From NCBI RefSeq assembly GCF_020103695.1, contig NZ_JAHXBF010000001.1:558001-622000 (forward strand): a stretch of 64,000 nucleotides of DNA, written 5' to 3'. A model generated the notes under the pieces. That model made no database searches, had not been told where the DNA came from, and saw only the letters and a program-made list of their open reading frames with translations. Positions within the stretch are counted from its first letter, which is position 1; each line of letters starts with the position of its first letter. The position numbers and the translations under genes were made by a program. Positions 8,061 through 17,300 of the stretch are shown here, piece after piece. Origin of the DNA: Hyalangium versicolor (GTDB lineage Bacteria; Myxococcota; Myxococcia; Myxococcales; Myxococcaceae).

Positions 8061-11000
8061 AGCTCGATCACCTCGCGCTCGGGGGCCAGGGCCCCGGGAG
8101 GAATGGCGGGAGCAGCTCTGGAGCGCATGAGCGTCTGGATGCACGCCGCCTGCCCCGCGATGGTCGGGTACTCGAAGAGCACGCTGAGCGGCAGCTCCAG
8201 TTGGAGGACGCTGCGCAGCTTGGAGATGGCTTGGGTGGCCAGGAGCGAGTGCAGCCCCAGATCCATCAGGTTGTCCTGGACGCCAATCCCCTGGATGCCC
8301 AGGAAGTGTTCCCACAGCGAGGCGAGCTTGTTCTCGAGCTCCCCTTCGGGCGCCACATACGGCGTGCCGAGCTCGGGTCGCTGATGGGCCTGGCGCGGAG
8401 GGGCTTGGGGCGCGGAGGCCTCCAGCCGGGCCCGGGCGTCGAGCATGCCCTCCCGTCCGAGCGCCTCCAGATCGAACGGGGAGACGAGGACGCGCGAGAA
8501 GGGGTGCCGCAGCAGCGCGCCGAAGAGCCGAGCGCCCTCGCTGGGACTCACGCCGTCCTGGAATACGGAGGGGCCGGCGCTTCCGCCGCGCTGGGCCCAC
8601 CGCTCCGTGGCCTGCTGGTACATGCCGGTGCCCTTCCAATCGAACCAGCCGACGGACACCGTGGGTGTTCCCCCCAGCCGGGTGAAGAAAGGAGCGAAGG
8701 CATCCAGGAAGTCGCTCGCGGCGCAGTGCGCCACCTGTCCGAACTTCGTCTGGTGCAGCTCCGTGCCGAGCGTCGAGCAGAGCAGGAAGAAATCCAGCGG
8801 CTGTCCCTCCAGCACGCGCTGCAGCACGAGCGTGCCGTGCACCCTGGCGGACAGGTACGGCCTCAGCGAGGCTCGCGTCCGGCCCTGGAGGAGCCCTCCC
8901 TCGTCCAGCACCCCCGCGGCCTGGATGACGCCGTCGATCCTCCCGAAGCGCCGGAGGGCCTCCCGCACCACGGTGCGCATGCGCTCGAGATCCGCGACAT
9001 CCGCCTGCTCGATCCACACCTGTGCGCCCTGCCGCTCCATCTCCCGGAGCTGGTGGATGCGCTGGCTCGTGGCATCCCGCGCCTCGTGCTCCGCGAGCCA
9101 GGTGTCCCACTGCTCGCGCGCGGGGAAAGGTCCTCGCCCCGTGAGCAGGAGCCTCGCGCGGACGGTGCGCGCCAGATGGCCGGCGAGGGCGAGTCCGATG
9201 CCCCCGAGCCCGCCAGCCAGGAGGTAGACACCGCCTTCCTTCAACCGCGCAGTGCTCTCAGTGGGGACTTCCATCCGGAAGGGCCGGGTGAACTGTTCGA
9301 ACCGGTGCCGGCCGCGGTAGGCCACGAGCACGCCGCCCTCAGGCTGGCTGAGTTCCTGGAGCAGCGGCTCGGCGAGTTCGCCGCTCCGGCTCGGAGGCGG
9401 CAGCACCACGTCTACACACCGGATCCAGAGGCCCGTGTACTCCTGGGGAATGACCTTGCATGCCCCGAGCAGAGCGCTCTTGACGGGATGCAACTCCTCG
9501 TCGCCGAGCACCTCGGCGAGCTGGTTGGCAACGACCAGGAGCCGCCACGCGTGCGTGAAGCCACTGCGGCCGATGGCCTGGGCCAGGAACACGAGGCTGT
9601 GCAGGCCTCGGTCCAGGGTGGGCTCTACGTCCTCCAGCAGCCGGGAGGGGAACACCTCGGGGGTTACGTTCCAGAGGTGCAGGACGGCCTCGGGCAACTG
9701 GTCCTCTCGCCGCAATGTCTCCAGCAGGCGCTGGTAGTGCTCGGGCTCTCCCGGGGCCAGGGTGAAGTCCCGCAGGCCCGCACGGTGATAGTGCGCGCCC
9801 ATGCGCACGACGATGGGCGGCACGCCGGCGGCCTCCAGCCGGGCCTGGAGCTCCGTGCCCAGACCACACTCGTCCATCATCAGCAGGCAGCGGACCTGGG
9901 GGAGCGCCGTGCTCCTCGCGAGGAACGGCACCGTCCGCCGCCACGAGGGCAGGTAGATCCAGTCCGCCAGCTCGGGCTTGCGCATCAGGGCGGGGGCCTG
10001 CGCCGCGCTGGATGCAGCCCGTGGGGGTTGGGAGTCAATCCAATGGCGGCTGCGCTCGAACGGATAGGTGGGCAGACGGATCTTGTTCCGGCGGGAGTGA
10101 GCGTGCACCCCGCTCCAATCGGGGCTGCGGCCCGCGAGCCAGAGCCTGCCCAGGGTACCCAGCAAATGTGCTTGCTCCGAAGAGGCAGCGTCCTGCTGGC
10201 GGTTCAGCGACGGGAGAATCGTGCGAGAGCCCGTCTCCGGCTGCATCCTCGCCAGGGTGGTCAACGTCCGGCCGGGGCCGATCTCGAGCAACAGTTGCTC
10301 GGGATCCTTCAGCAACTGCGCGATGCCATCGGAGAAGCGCACGGGCTGCCGGAGCTGCTTCACCCAATAGCCCGGATCCGTGGCCTCCCCAGCGGTGATC
10401 CACGTCCCGGTGACGTTCGACAAGAAGGGCAGGGTGGGCGCGTGGAGCTTCACGCCGGTGAACCGCTCGCGGAAGGGCGCGAGGATCGCGTCCATCACTC
10501 GAGAGTGCGCGGCATGCTCGATGCGCAGGAACCGGCTCTCGATGCCCTCTGCCGTGAGCTGATGGTGGAGCGCGTTCACGTCCTCTGGAAGGCCGGAGAT
10601 CACGCACAGGGATGGCGCGTTGACGGCCGCGAGCGACAGGCCGTCCGTGAGCCGCGCGCGCACCTCCTGCTCGGACAAGGGGACCGAGAGGTTCGCACCT
10701 CGGGGGAGCCCCTGGATGAGGGCTCCGCGGGCCGCGACGATCTCGAGCGCGTCCTCGAGCGAGAAGACGCCCGCGAGGCAGGCCGCCACGTACTCTCCGA
10801 TGCTGTGACCCAGCATGGCGCTGGGCGTGATGCCCCAGGACATCCAGAGCTGGGCCAGGGCGTACTCGGTGACGAAGAGCGCGGGCAGCGCATACCGCGT
10901 CTTGCCCAACGCGATTGCGGCCTCGTCCTGGCGCTCGGGCGCGCTGTAGAGCACCGCCTCCAGGTCCAGCCCGGAACGGCTGCGGAGCAGCTCGCAGCAG

Positions 11001-12718
11001 CGCTCCACGTGCTCCTGGAACACGGGCTCTCGCCGCCGCAGCTCGGCGCCCATGTTCACTGCTTGGGCACCTCCGCCCGAGAACAGGAAGGCCACGGGTC
11101 GATCCCGTGCCGCGCTGAAGCCGGACAGCAGTCGCTCCCCCCGGCCCGGGCCTGAGAGCACCTGGGCCGCGTCGGCGGGATTCGTGGCCACCACGCACAG
11201 CCGGTGGGGCAGCTCGGTCCGGCCGTTCTGGAGGGTGTGGGCCACGTCCGCCAGGCAGAGGGAGGGATGGGCCTCGAGGTGCTGGGCGAGTCGTGTGGCG
11301 GAGGACTCCAGCGCCGTGCGGGTCTGGGCCGACAGCACCAGGAGTTGCGGCGTGTCGCTGAAAGGCGTGGGTGCCCGGGCAGGCGCCTCCTCGAGGATGA
11401 GGTGCGCGTTGGTGCCGCCGATCCCGAATGAGCTCACTCCCGCGCGCCGCGGTCCTCCCTGGGAGTGCCACGGGGTGAGCCGGTCATTGACGACGAAGGG
11501 GCTGTTCTCGAAGTCGATTGCGGGGTTGGGACGGATGAAGTTGAGCGTGGGGGGCAGCAGCCCGTGCTGCAGCGCGAGCGAGACCTTGATCACCCCGCCC
11601 ACCCCTGCCGCTGTGTCCATATGGCCCACGTTGGTCTTCAGCGAGCCGATCCGGCAGAAGCCGCGCTCCGCCGTGGTCCCGCGGAAGGCGCGCGTCAGCG
11701 CCGTGAGCTCGATGGGATCTCCCAGCGACGTCCCTGTCCCATGCGCCTCGACATAGGTGATGGAGCCGGCCGGGACGCCCGCGACGGCGTGGGCCTCCTG
11801 GATGACGGCCTGCTGTCCGTTGACACCCGGCGCGGTGAAGCCCGCCTTGGAGGATCCATCGTTGTTGATGGCCGAGCCCTTGATGACGGCGGCCACCACA
11901 TCCCCGTCCGCGAGCGCCTGGGACAGGAGCTTGAGCACCACGACGCCAACGCCGTTGCTGCCCACCGTGCCGCTGGCCGTGGAGTCGAAAGCGCGGCAGT
12001 GGCCGTCGGACGAGAACGTCATCCCGTCCTCGTAGAGGTACCCGTTCTTGTGGGGCACGCGCACCGAGGCGCCGCCCGCGAGCGCCACGTCGCACTCTCC
12101 GTTGAGGATGCTCTGACAGGCCACATGGATGGCCACCAGCGACGTCGAGCAGGCCGTCTGGACGTTCACGCTCGGCCCGCGCAGGTTCAGCTTGTAGGAC
12201 ACGCGCGTGGGCAGCAGATCCTTGTCGTTGCTGATGAGCACCTGGAAGGCGCGCGCCGAAGCCTGCAGTTGCTCGTGGGTGGCCAGGTTGTTGAGCAGGT
12301 ACGTGTTCAGTCCACAGCCCGCGTAGACTCCGATCGTCCCCGGGTAACGCTGTGGATCGCACCCGGCACTCTCCAGCGCCTCCCACGCGCACTCGAGGAA
12401 GAGCCGCTGCTGGGGATCGATCAGCTCCGCCTCGCGCGGGCTGTAGCCGAAGAGGCCCGCGTCGAACCCCTCCACGTTCTGCAGGATGCCAGCGGCGCGG
12501 ACATAGCGCGGGTTGCGGATCAGCTCGGATGGCAGGCCCGAGCGTGTGAGTTCCTCCTCGCTGAAGAAGGTGATGGACTCCACGCCCTCGCGCAGGTTGC
12601 GCCAGAAGGCGTCGACGTCCATGGCGCCTGGGAAGCGGCACGCCATGCCGATGATGGCGATGTCCGTCTCGCGGGGCGAGTTCGCTTCGGGAAGGGATCC
12701 GGTGGGGGCGGTGCTCAA
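8057..12718 (-). CDS. Type I PKS module KS-AT-(degenerate KR)-ACP
   Basis: This is about 1553 residues. KS occupies 20-450 with TACSTS (Cys near 190), VEAHGTGT and KTNVGH. AT follows with GHSIGEY near 640 and an atypical specificity box, HAAHS. A Rossmann KR begins with LLAGGLGGIG near 1171 and an ACP holds DLGLHSLLA (Ser near 1490). In the KR the catalytic Tyr position of the usual NYAAAN block reads AHCAAS, and the usual Lys position reads Arg (ARVHGTL). The KR is therefore probably inactive and the beta-keto group would persist. The first clear in-frame start is TTG at 12718, just after the upstream stop; further upstream the frame overlaps the CmlA gene. No MT, DH or ER is visible. The product passes to the TubC-docked C protein. 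Confidence 0.92.
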   Translation of the reverse strand: MSTAPTGSLPEANSPRETDIAIIGMACRFPGAMDVDAFWRNLREGVESITFFSEEELTRSGLPSELIRNPRYVRAAGILQNVEGFDAGLFGYSPREAELIDPQQRLFLECAWEALESAGCDPQRYPGTIGVYAGCGLNTYLLNNLATHEQLQASARAFQVLISNDKDLLPTRVSYKLNLRGPSVNVQTACSTSLVAIHVACQSILNGECDVALAGGASVRVPHKNGYLYEDGMTFSSDGHCRAFDSTASGTVGSNGVGVVVLKLLSQALADGDVVAAVIKGSAINNDGSSKAGFTAPGVNGQQAVIQEAHAVAGVPAGSITYVEAHGTGTSLGDPIELTALTRAFRGTTAERGFCRIGSLKTNVGHMDTAAGVGGVIKVSLALQHGLLPPTLNFIRPNPAIDFENSPFVVNDRLTPWHSQGGPRRAGVSSFGIGGTNAHLILEEAPARAPTPFSDTPQLLVLSAQTRTALESSATRLAQHLEAHPSLCLADVAHTLQNGRTELPHRLCVVATNPADAAQVLSGPGRGERLLSGFSAARDRPVAFLFSGGGAQAVNMGAELRRREPVFQEHVERCCELLRSRSGLDLEAVLYSAPERQDEAAIALGKTRYALPALFVTEYALAQLWMSWGITPSAMLGHSIGEYVAACLAGVFSLEDALEIVAARGALIQGLPRGANLSVPLSEQEVRARLTDGLSLAAVNAPSLCVISGLPEDVNALHHQLTAEGIESRFLRIEHAAHSRVMDAILAPFRERFTGVKLHAPTLPFLSNVTGTWITAGEATDPGYWVKQLRQPVRFSDGIAQLLKDPEQLLLEIGPGRTLTTLARMQPETGSRTILPSLNRQQDAASSEQAHLLGTLGRLWLAGRSPDWSGVHAHSRRNKIRLPTYPFERSRHWIDSQPPRAASSAAQAPALMRKPELADWIYLPSWRRTVPFLARSTALPQVRCLLMMDECGLGTELQARLEAAGVPPIVVRMGAHYHRAGLRDFTLAPGEPEHYQRLLETLRREDQLPEAVLHLWNVTPEVFPSRLLEDVEPTLDRGLHSLVFLAQAIGRSGFTHAWRLLVVANQLAEVLGDEELHPVKSALLGACKVIPQEYTGLWIRCVDVVLPPPSRSGELAEPLLQELSQPEGGVLVAYRGRHRFEQFTRPFRMEVPTESTARLKEGGVYLLAGGLGGIGLALAGHLARTVRARLLLTGRGPFPAREQWDTWLAEHEARDATSQRIHQLREMERQGAQVWIEQADVADLERMRTVVREALRRFGRIDGVIQAAGVLDEGGLLQGRTRASLRPYLSARVHGTLVLQRVLEGQPLDFFLLCSTLGTELHQTKFGQVAHCAASDFLDAFAPFFTRLGGTPTVSVGWFDWKGTGMYQQATERWAQRGGSAGPSVFQDGVSPSEGARLFGALLRHPFSRVLVSPFDLEALGREGMLDARARLEASAPQAPPRQAHQRPELGTPYVAPEGELENKLASLWEHFLGIQGIGVQDNLMDLGLHSLLATQAISKLRSVLQLELPLSVLFEYPTIAGQAACIQTLMRSRAAPAIPPGALAPEREVIEL

Positions 12719-12720
12719 GG

Positions 12721-14313
12721 TCAGCTCAGGAGGAGGTCGTGCTTGCCGAACAGGTTCAGGGCTTGCCGCCCCTGGGCGCGGCAGTGGTCGATCAACCGCC
12801 GTGCCTCCACGATGGGCTTGGAGGTCTCGGTGTATTGGAGCGCGGTGAGGTGGGTCAGCCACGGCTCTTGCCCCATGGCGTAGACGTAGACTTCGCGGGG
12901 GTTGAGCCGCTCGACCAGCTCGCGCGTCTTCGGGAAGTCCGAGCTGTTGAGCCGCCGGGACTGATCCATCTTCCGGCCCAGGGGCTTGCACAGCAGGGGG
13001 CCGTAGAGCCAGCTCAAGGGGGCTCCGTCGCACTCGAGCCCCAGGAAGAGCCGGTCGACGTCCCCCGTGAGCGAGTGGACGTGCTCGTACACGGCGGGCT
13101 CCATGTTGTTCAGGTCCGCCCCGATGAAGCTGCGCTTGCCGCCCAGCTCGAGCAGGTAGGCGCTCTTGGTGCGGATGTCGAGATCCCCATGCTCGCCCAG
13201 GAAGGGCAGGCTGGTGAGGGTGCCGCCGGGAAGGGCGAGTGACTCGAGCTCGCCCAGCTCGATCACATGAGTGAAGCCGGTATGGCGCAGGATGAGTCGG
13301 AGCGAGGGATCCACCAGGCTGCCACCCGTGCTCCGGGGCACGACCACGTGACGAACCTTGTGCCGCAGTGGCAGCAGCGTCTCGAAGAGGACGTGGTCCT
13401 GGTGGTTGTGTGTCAGCAGGACGTAGTCGATGGTCTCCGGCAAATCCTCGAAGCTGTAGCGGGGCACGGCCGCGTCCGCGTGGTAGCTGATGACCGGGTC
13501 AACGAGGATGCTCACGTCCCGGCTCTCGAAGAGCAGACACGCATGGCCGAAGTAGCGGATGCGGGTTCCGGGGCCTTCCCAAGAGGGGCGCGGCGCGGGC
13601 GCCTCGGGTGTGAAGAGCGAGGCGAAGTGCGCGGCCTGCTGGGACGGGATGCCGAGCTTCTCCGCGAGCGGAGCCAGAGGAGCCGGCGTGCGCCGCATCG
13701 CGAACAGCTCATCTAGCGCGGGCGTCTCGAAGGGCAGAGGGAGCTCGAGCCGGCTGGCATCGGCCAGGCGAGGCGTGCTGAAGGCGAAGGGCCGGCTGTC
13801 TCCCTGCACGCGCAGCAGTGACAGGCTCTGGCACGAGCGATCATGGAAGGGGCTGCGGTAGAGCAGGCCTTCCAGCAGGCGGAACGTGGGGCGGTTGTTG
13901 GCGTCGTAGACGAGTTCCACGTACCCCCGCAGGAGCTTGGGGATCTTCGCGTAGAGCGGCTCGAGCGAGAGCCCCTGCGTGTCCTGCTCCAGGAGCTTGT
14001 CGAGGCTCTTGATCGCCTCGGCGAAAGCCAGCAACGGGCCGTGCTCCTGGGTGATCCGATCCGCCAGGGCCTTCACCTCGTGGGCCCGGCGGGGGTCGCA
14101 TCCCAGGAAGGGTCCCCCCAGCATCTCCGGGCGCTGGAGCGCGGCGACGTGGATCTCCGGCGCCTCCACGAAGGAGCGCATGAGCTTCAGGTGGACGTTG
14201 GCCGTGTACATCGCCGCGGAGGCGGGCGCGATGAGGTAGGGCCACGCGTACCACTGGTTGAACAGGGGCTCCGCGAGGACGTCCGGCCTGAGGTAGACGC
14301 GCTGGTTGCTCAT
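12721..14313 (-). CDS. CmlA-type diiron beta-hydroxylase acting on carrier-bound amino acid
   Basis: This 530-residue protein has the two-part build of CmlA. A unique N-terminal domain covers about residues 1-240 and contains QWYAWPYLIAPASAAMY. A metallo-beta-lactamase-fold domain follows, with YFGHACLLFESRDVSILVDP and the metal motif HNHQDH near residue 300. In this family (chloramphenicol CmlA and glycopeptide homologues) the diiron centre hydroxylates the beta-carbon of an aminoacyl group tethered to a PCP. The gene overlaps the upstream NRPS stop (ATGA) and comes directly after a module whose second A domain looks aromatic (code DAWIAGAICK by eye). Hydroxylation of that aromatic residue at its beta position is the simplest inference. 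The length matches CmlA (about 530 aa). The start is firm. Confidence 0.9.
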   Translation of the reverse strand: MSNQRVYLRPDVLAEPLFNQWYAWPYLIAPASAAMYTANVHLKLMRSFVEAPEIHVAALQRPEMLGGPFLGCDPRRAHEVKALADRITQEHGPLLAFAEAIKSLDKLLEQDTQGLSLEPLYAKIPKLLRGYVELVYDANNRPTFRLLEGLLYRSPFHDRSCQSLSLLRVQGDSRPFAFSTPRLADASRLELPLPFETPALDELFAMRRTPAPLAPLAEKLGIPSQQAAHFASLFTPEAPAPRPSWEGPGTRIRYFGHACLLFESRDVSILVDPVISYHADAAVPRYSFEDLPETIDYVLLTHNHQDHVLFETLLPLRHKVRHVVVPRSTGGSLVDPSLRLILRHTGFTHVIELGELESLALPGGTLTSLPFLGEHGDLDIRTKSAYLLELGGKRSFIGADLNNMEPAVYEHVHSLTGDVDRLFLGLECDGAPLSWLYGPLLCKPLGRKMDQSRRLNSSDFPKTRELVERLNPREVYVYAMGQEPWLTHLTALQYTETSKPIVEARRLIDHCRAQGRQALNLFGKHDLLLS

Positions 14314-17300
14314 GGTTTGCCTCCGCTGTCCGGCCGGGAGCGTTGGCCCACCCGCAGCTCTCGCTGCCGACGCGCCAGCTCTCGGCGCGGGCCACGGCTC
14401 TCGGGCGCGTGGGGGGCCTCGTCCGCCGAGGCTTCGTGGCGGCTGCCGAGCAGCCCCGCGAGGGCGTGGATGGTGGTGTATTGGAACAGATCGATCATCG
14501 ACACCTCGACCGACAACTGTTGCCTCAGTTGCGTGCGCAGGTTCGCCAGCAGCAGCGAGTGCCCGCCCAGGTCGAAGAAGTTGTCGTGGATGCCCACCTG
14601 CTCCAGGCGCAGCACGTCCTTCCAGATGGCGGTGATCCTGCGCTCGAGTTCCGTCTGTGGGAGGACGGGCGCCGCTTCGGAGTCCGAGGGAGCGCTGCTG
14701 GGAGGAGGCAGGGCGCGCCTGTCGAGCTTGCCGCTGGGGCTCAACGGAAGCGCGTCCAGGAAGCAGAACGCGGAGGGGATCATGTACTCCGGCAGGTTCG
14801 TTCTCAGGTGAGCCCGGAGGTCCGCGAGGCCAGGACGTGCCGTCCCGGCAGAGGCCCGTGCAACGACATAGGCCACGAGTCGCTCCTGCCCGGCCGAGCC
14901 CGAGCGCACCACCACGGCCTCCCGGATTCCCGGGTGATCGAGCAGCCACGACTCGATCTCGCCTGGTTCGATCCGGTAGCCCCGCAGCTTCACCTGGAAG
15001 TCGGTGCGGCCCAGGTACTCCAGCTCTCCGTTCTCCTGCCACCGCGCCTTGTCCCCCGTGCGATAGAGGCGCGCGCCCGGCTCGTTGGAGAAAGGGTGGG
15101 GGATGAACCGCTCGGCCGTCAGCTCTGGCCGGCCCAGGTAGCCCCGCGCGAGTCCCTCCCCACCGATGTACAGCTCGCCGGGCACGCCCACGGGGACTGG
15201 CCGCAGCCGCGTGTCCAACACGTACCCCTGCACGTTGTGGAAGGGACGGCCGAGGGTGATGCGCTCCGGCTCCACGTGCATGGCGATCGAGGAGCAGATG
15301 GTGACCTCGGTGGGTCCATAGGCATTGAGGAAGCGCGGGCCGGTGCGCCAGCGCTCCACCAACTCCGGCGTGCACGCCTCGCCTCCAGAGGCGAGCGTCT
15401 CCAGCGTCTCCAGCCCTCGCGGATCGAGCTGCGCGAGCACCGAGGGCGTAAGGATTGCCGCGGTGATGGAGCGTCTCCGCAGCACTTCATGCAGCGCCTC
15501 GCCGGGGATCAGCTCTTCGCGCGGGGCGAGGTGCACCGACGCCCCCACCATCAGGGTGGGGAAGATCTCCCAGACAGACGCATCGAAGCTCGCGGAGGCG
15601 AACTGGAGGACGCGGCTGCAGGGGTGCAGCGCCATGGCGCTGGCGATCTGCAGCGCGGTGTTGCACAGCCCTCGGTGCCGCAGCAGCGTTCCCTTGGGGC
15701 GGCCCGTGGAGCCCGAGGTGTAGATGACGTACGCAAGGTGCTCGCCATCGAGTTCGACCCGTGGACTCTCCTCGGGCCCTTCCTCCATGAGGGCGCGCTG
15801 CTCGTCCAGGACGATGACGTACGTGCCGGCGGGCAGGCTGGGGCGAGGCGCGCGGGAGTGCGTGAGGAACACGCGCGGCCGGGCATCCGAGATGAGAGCG
15901 CCGAGGCGCTCGAGGGGGAGGGAGGGCTCCAGCGGCAGCCACGCCCCGCCGGCCTTGAGGGTAGCGAGCATGGCCACCACCAGCTCCGTGGAGCGCTCCA
16001 GGCCCAGCGCGACGATGACGTCAGGGCCCACACCCTGGCGGCGCAGGGCGTTGGCAAGCCTGTTGGCGCGGCTGTCGAGCTGCTGGTACGTGAGCACCTC
16101 GTCCTGGAAGGCGACGGCGAGGGCATCCGGCGTGCGCAGGACCTGGGCTTCGATGAGGTGGTGGACGAGCGCGGGTTCGGGCAACTCGTGCTTCTCCAGG
16201 TTGCGCTCCACCAACACCTGGTGACGCTCGGCGCGAGACAGCAGGGGCAGCTCGGAGATGCGCGCATCCGGCGCGTCCACCGCTCCTTGCAGGAGGACGC
16301 GCAGGTGCTCGGCCATCCGTTGGATGAAGGAAGCCTCGAAGAGCGCGCTGTTGTACTCGAAGGTTCCCTTCCACTGCCCGTCGTGCTCCTCGAACACCAG
16401 GCTCAGCTCGAAGCGCGAGGTGCCGGGGTCCACGTTGAGCGGACGCACTCGCAGGCCTGGGAGGCGGAGGCTGCGCTCCAGGGCGTCCTGCACCGAGAAC
16501 GCCACCTGGAACAGCGGCGAGCGGTCCACGCTTCTGGGCACGCCCAGCGCCTCGACGATCTGCTCGAAGGGCACCTCCTGATGGGTGTAGGCGTCGAGGG
16601 CGATGGTACGGGTGGATGCGAGCAGCGCTCCAAAGGAGGGATCGCCCGACAGCCGGAGACGCAGGGGCAGCAGGTTGACGAACAGCCCCATCATCGGCTC
16701 GAACTCGGCGCGGTGGCCTGCGCTCGGTGATCCGATGATCAGATCCTCCTGGCCGCTGTAGCGCGAGAGCAGGATCGCGAAGGCGCTCAGCAGCGCCATG
16801 TACGGCGTGACGTGGGAGCTCCGGGCGAGCCGGCCCAGGGCATCTCCCAGCTCGCGCTCAAGGGTGAAGGAGTACTGTCGGCCCTGGAATGTCTGCACCG
16901 CGGGCCGGGCATGACTCGTGGGCAGCTCGAGGGCGAGCGGGGCATCCCGGAGCTGGGTGCGCCAGAAGTCGAGCCCCTGCTGGATCGCGGGGGAGTCCTG
17001 GCACTGCCGCTGCCAGTGAGCATGGTCCGAGTATTGGAAGGCCAGCTCGGGCCGCTCTGCTTCCTGTCCAGCCAGGGCCGCGGCGTAGTCCTGGGAGAGC
17101 TCCTCGGCCATCACGCGCATGGATTCCCCATCCGCGATGAGGTGGTGCAGGACGAAGAGCAGCAGCCACTCGTGATCGGTATGGCGCACGAGGGTCACGC
17201 GGAACAGCGGTCCCGTGGTGAGCTCGAAGGGGCGGCGGGCCTCCTGTTCGAGCCATTCCCGCTCCGCCTCCGTGCTCGTCAACCCGAGCGCCTCGCCCTC

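Noticed and set aside
13034..15375. The CmlA frame extended upstream to 15375, giving an 884-codon ORF
   Set aside because: The upstream part overlaps the NRPS in another frame and is low-complexity Arg/Gly/Ala/Pro. The ATGA start at 14313 fits family length.
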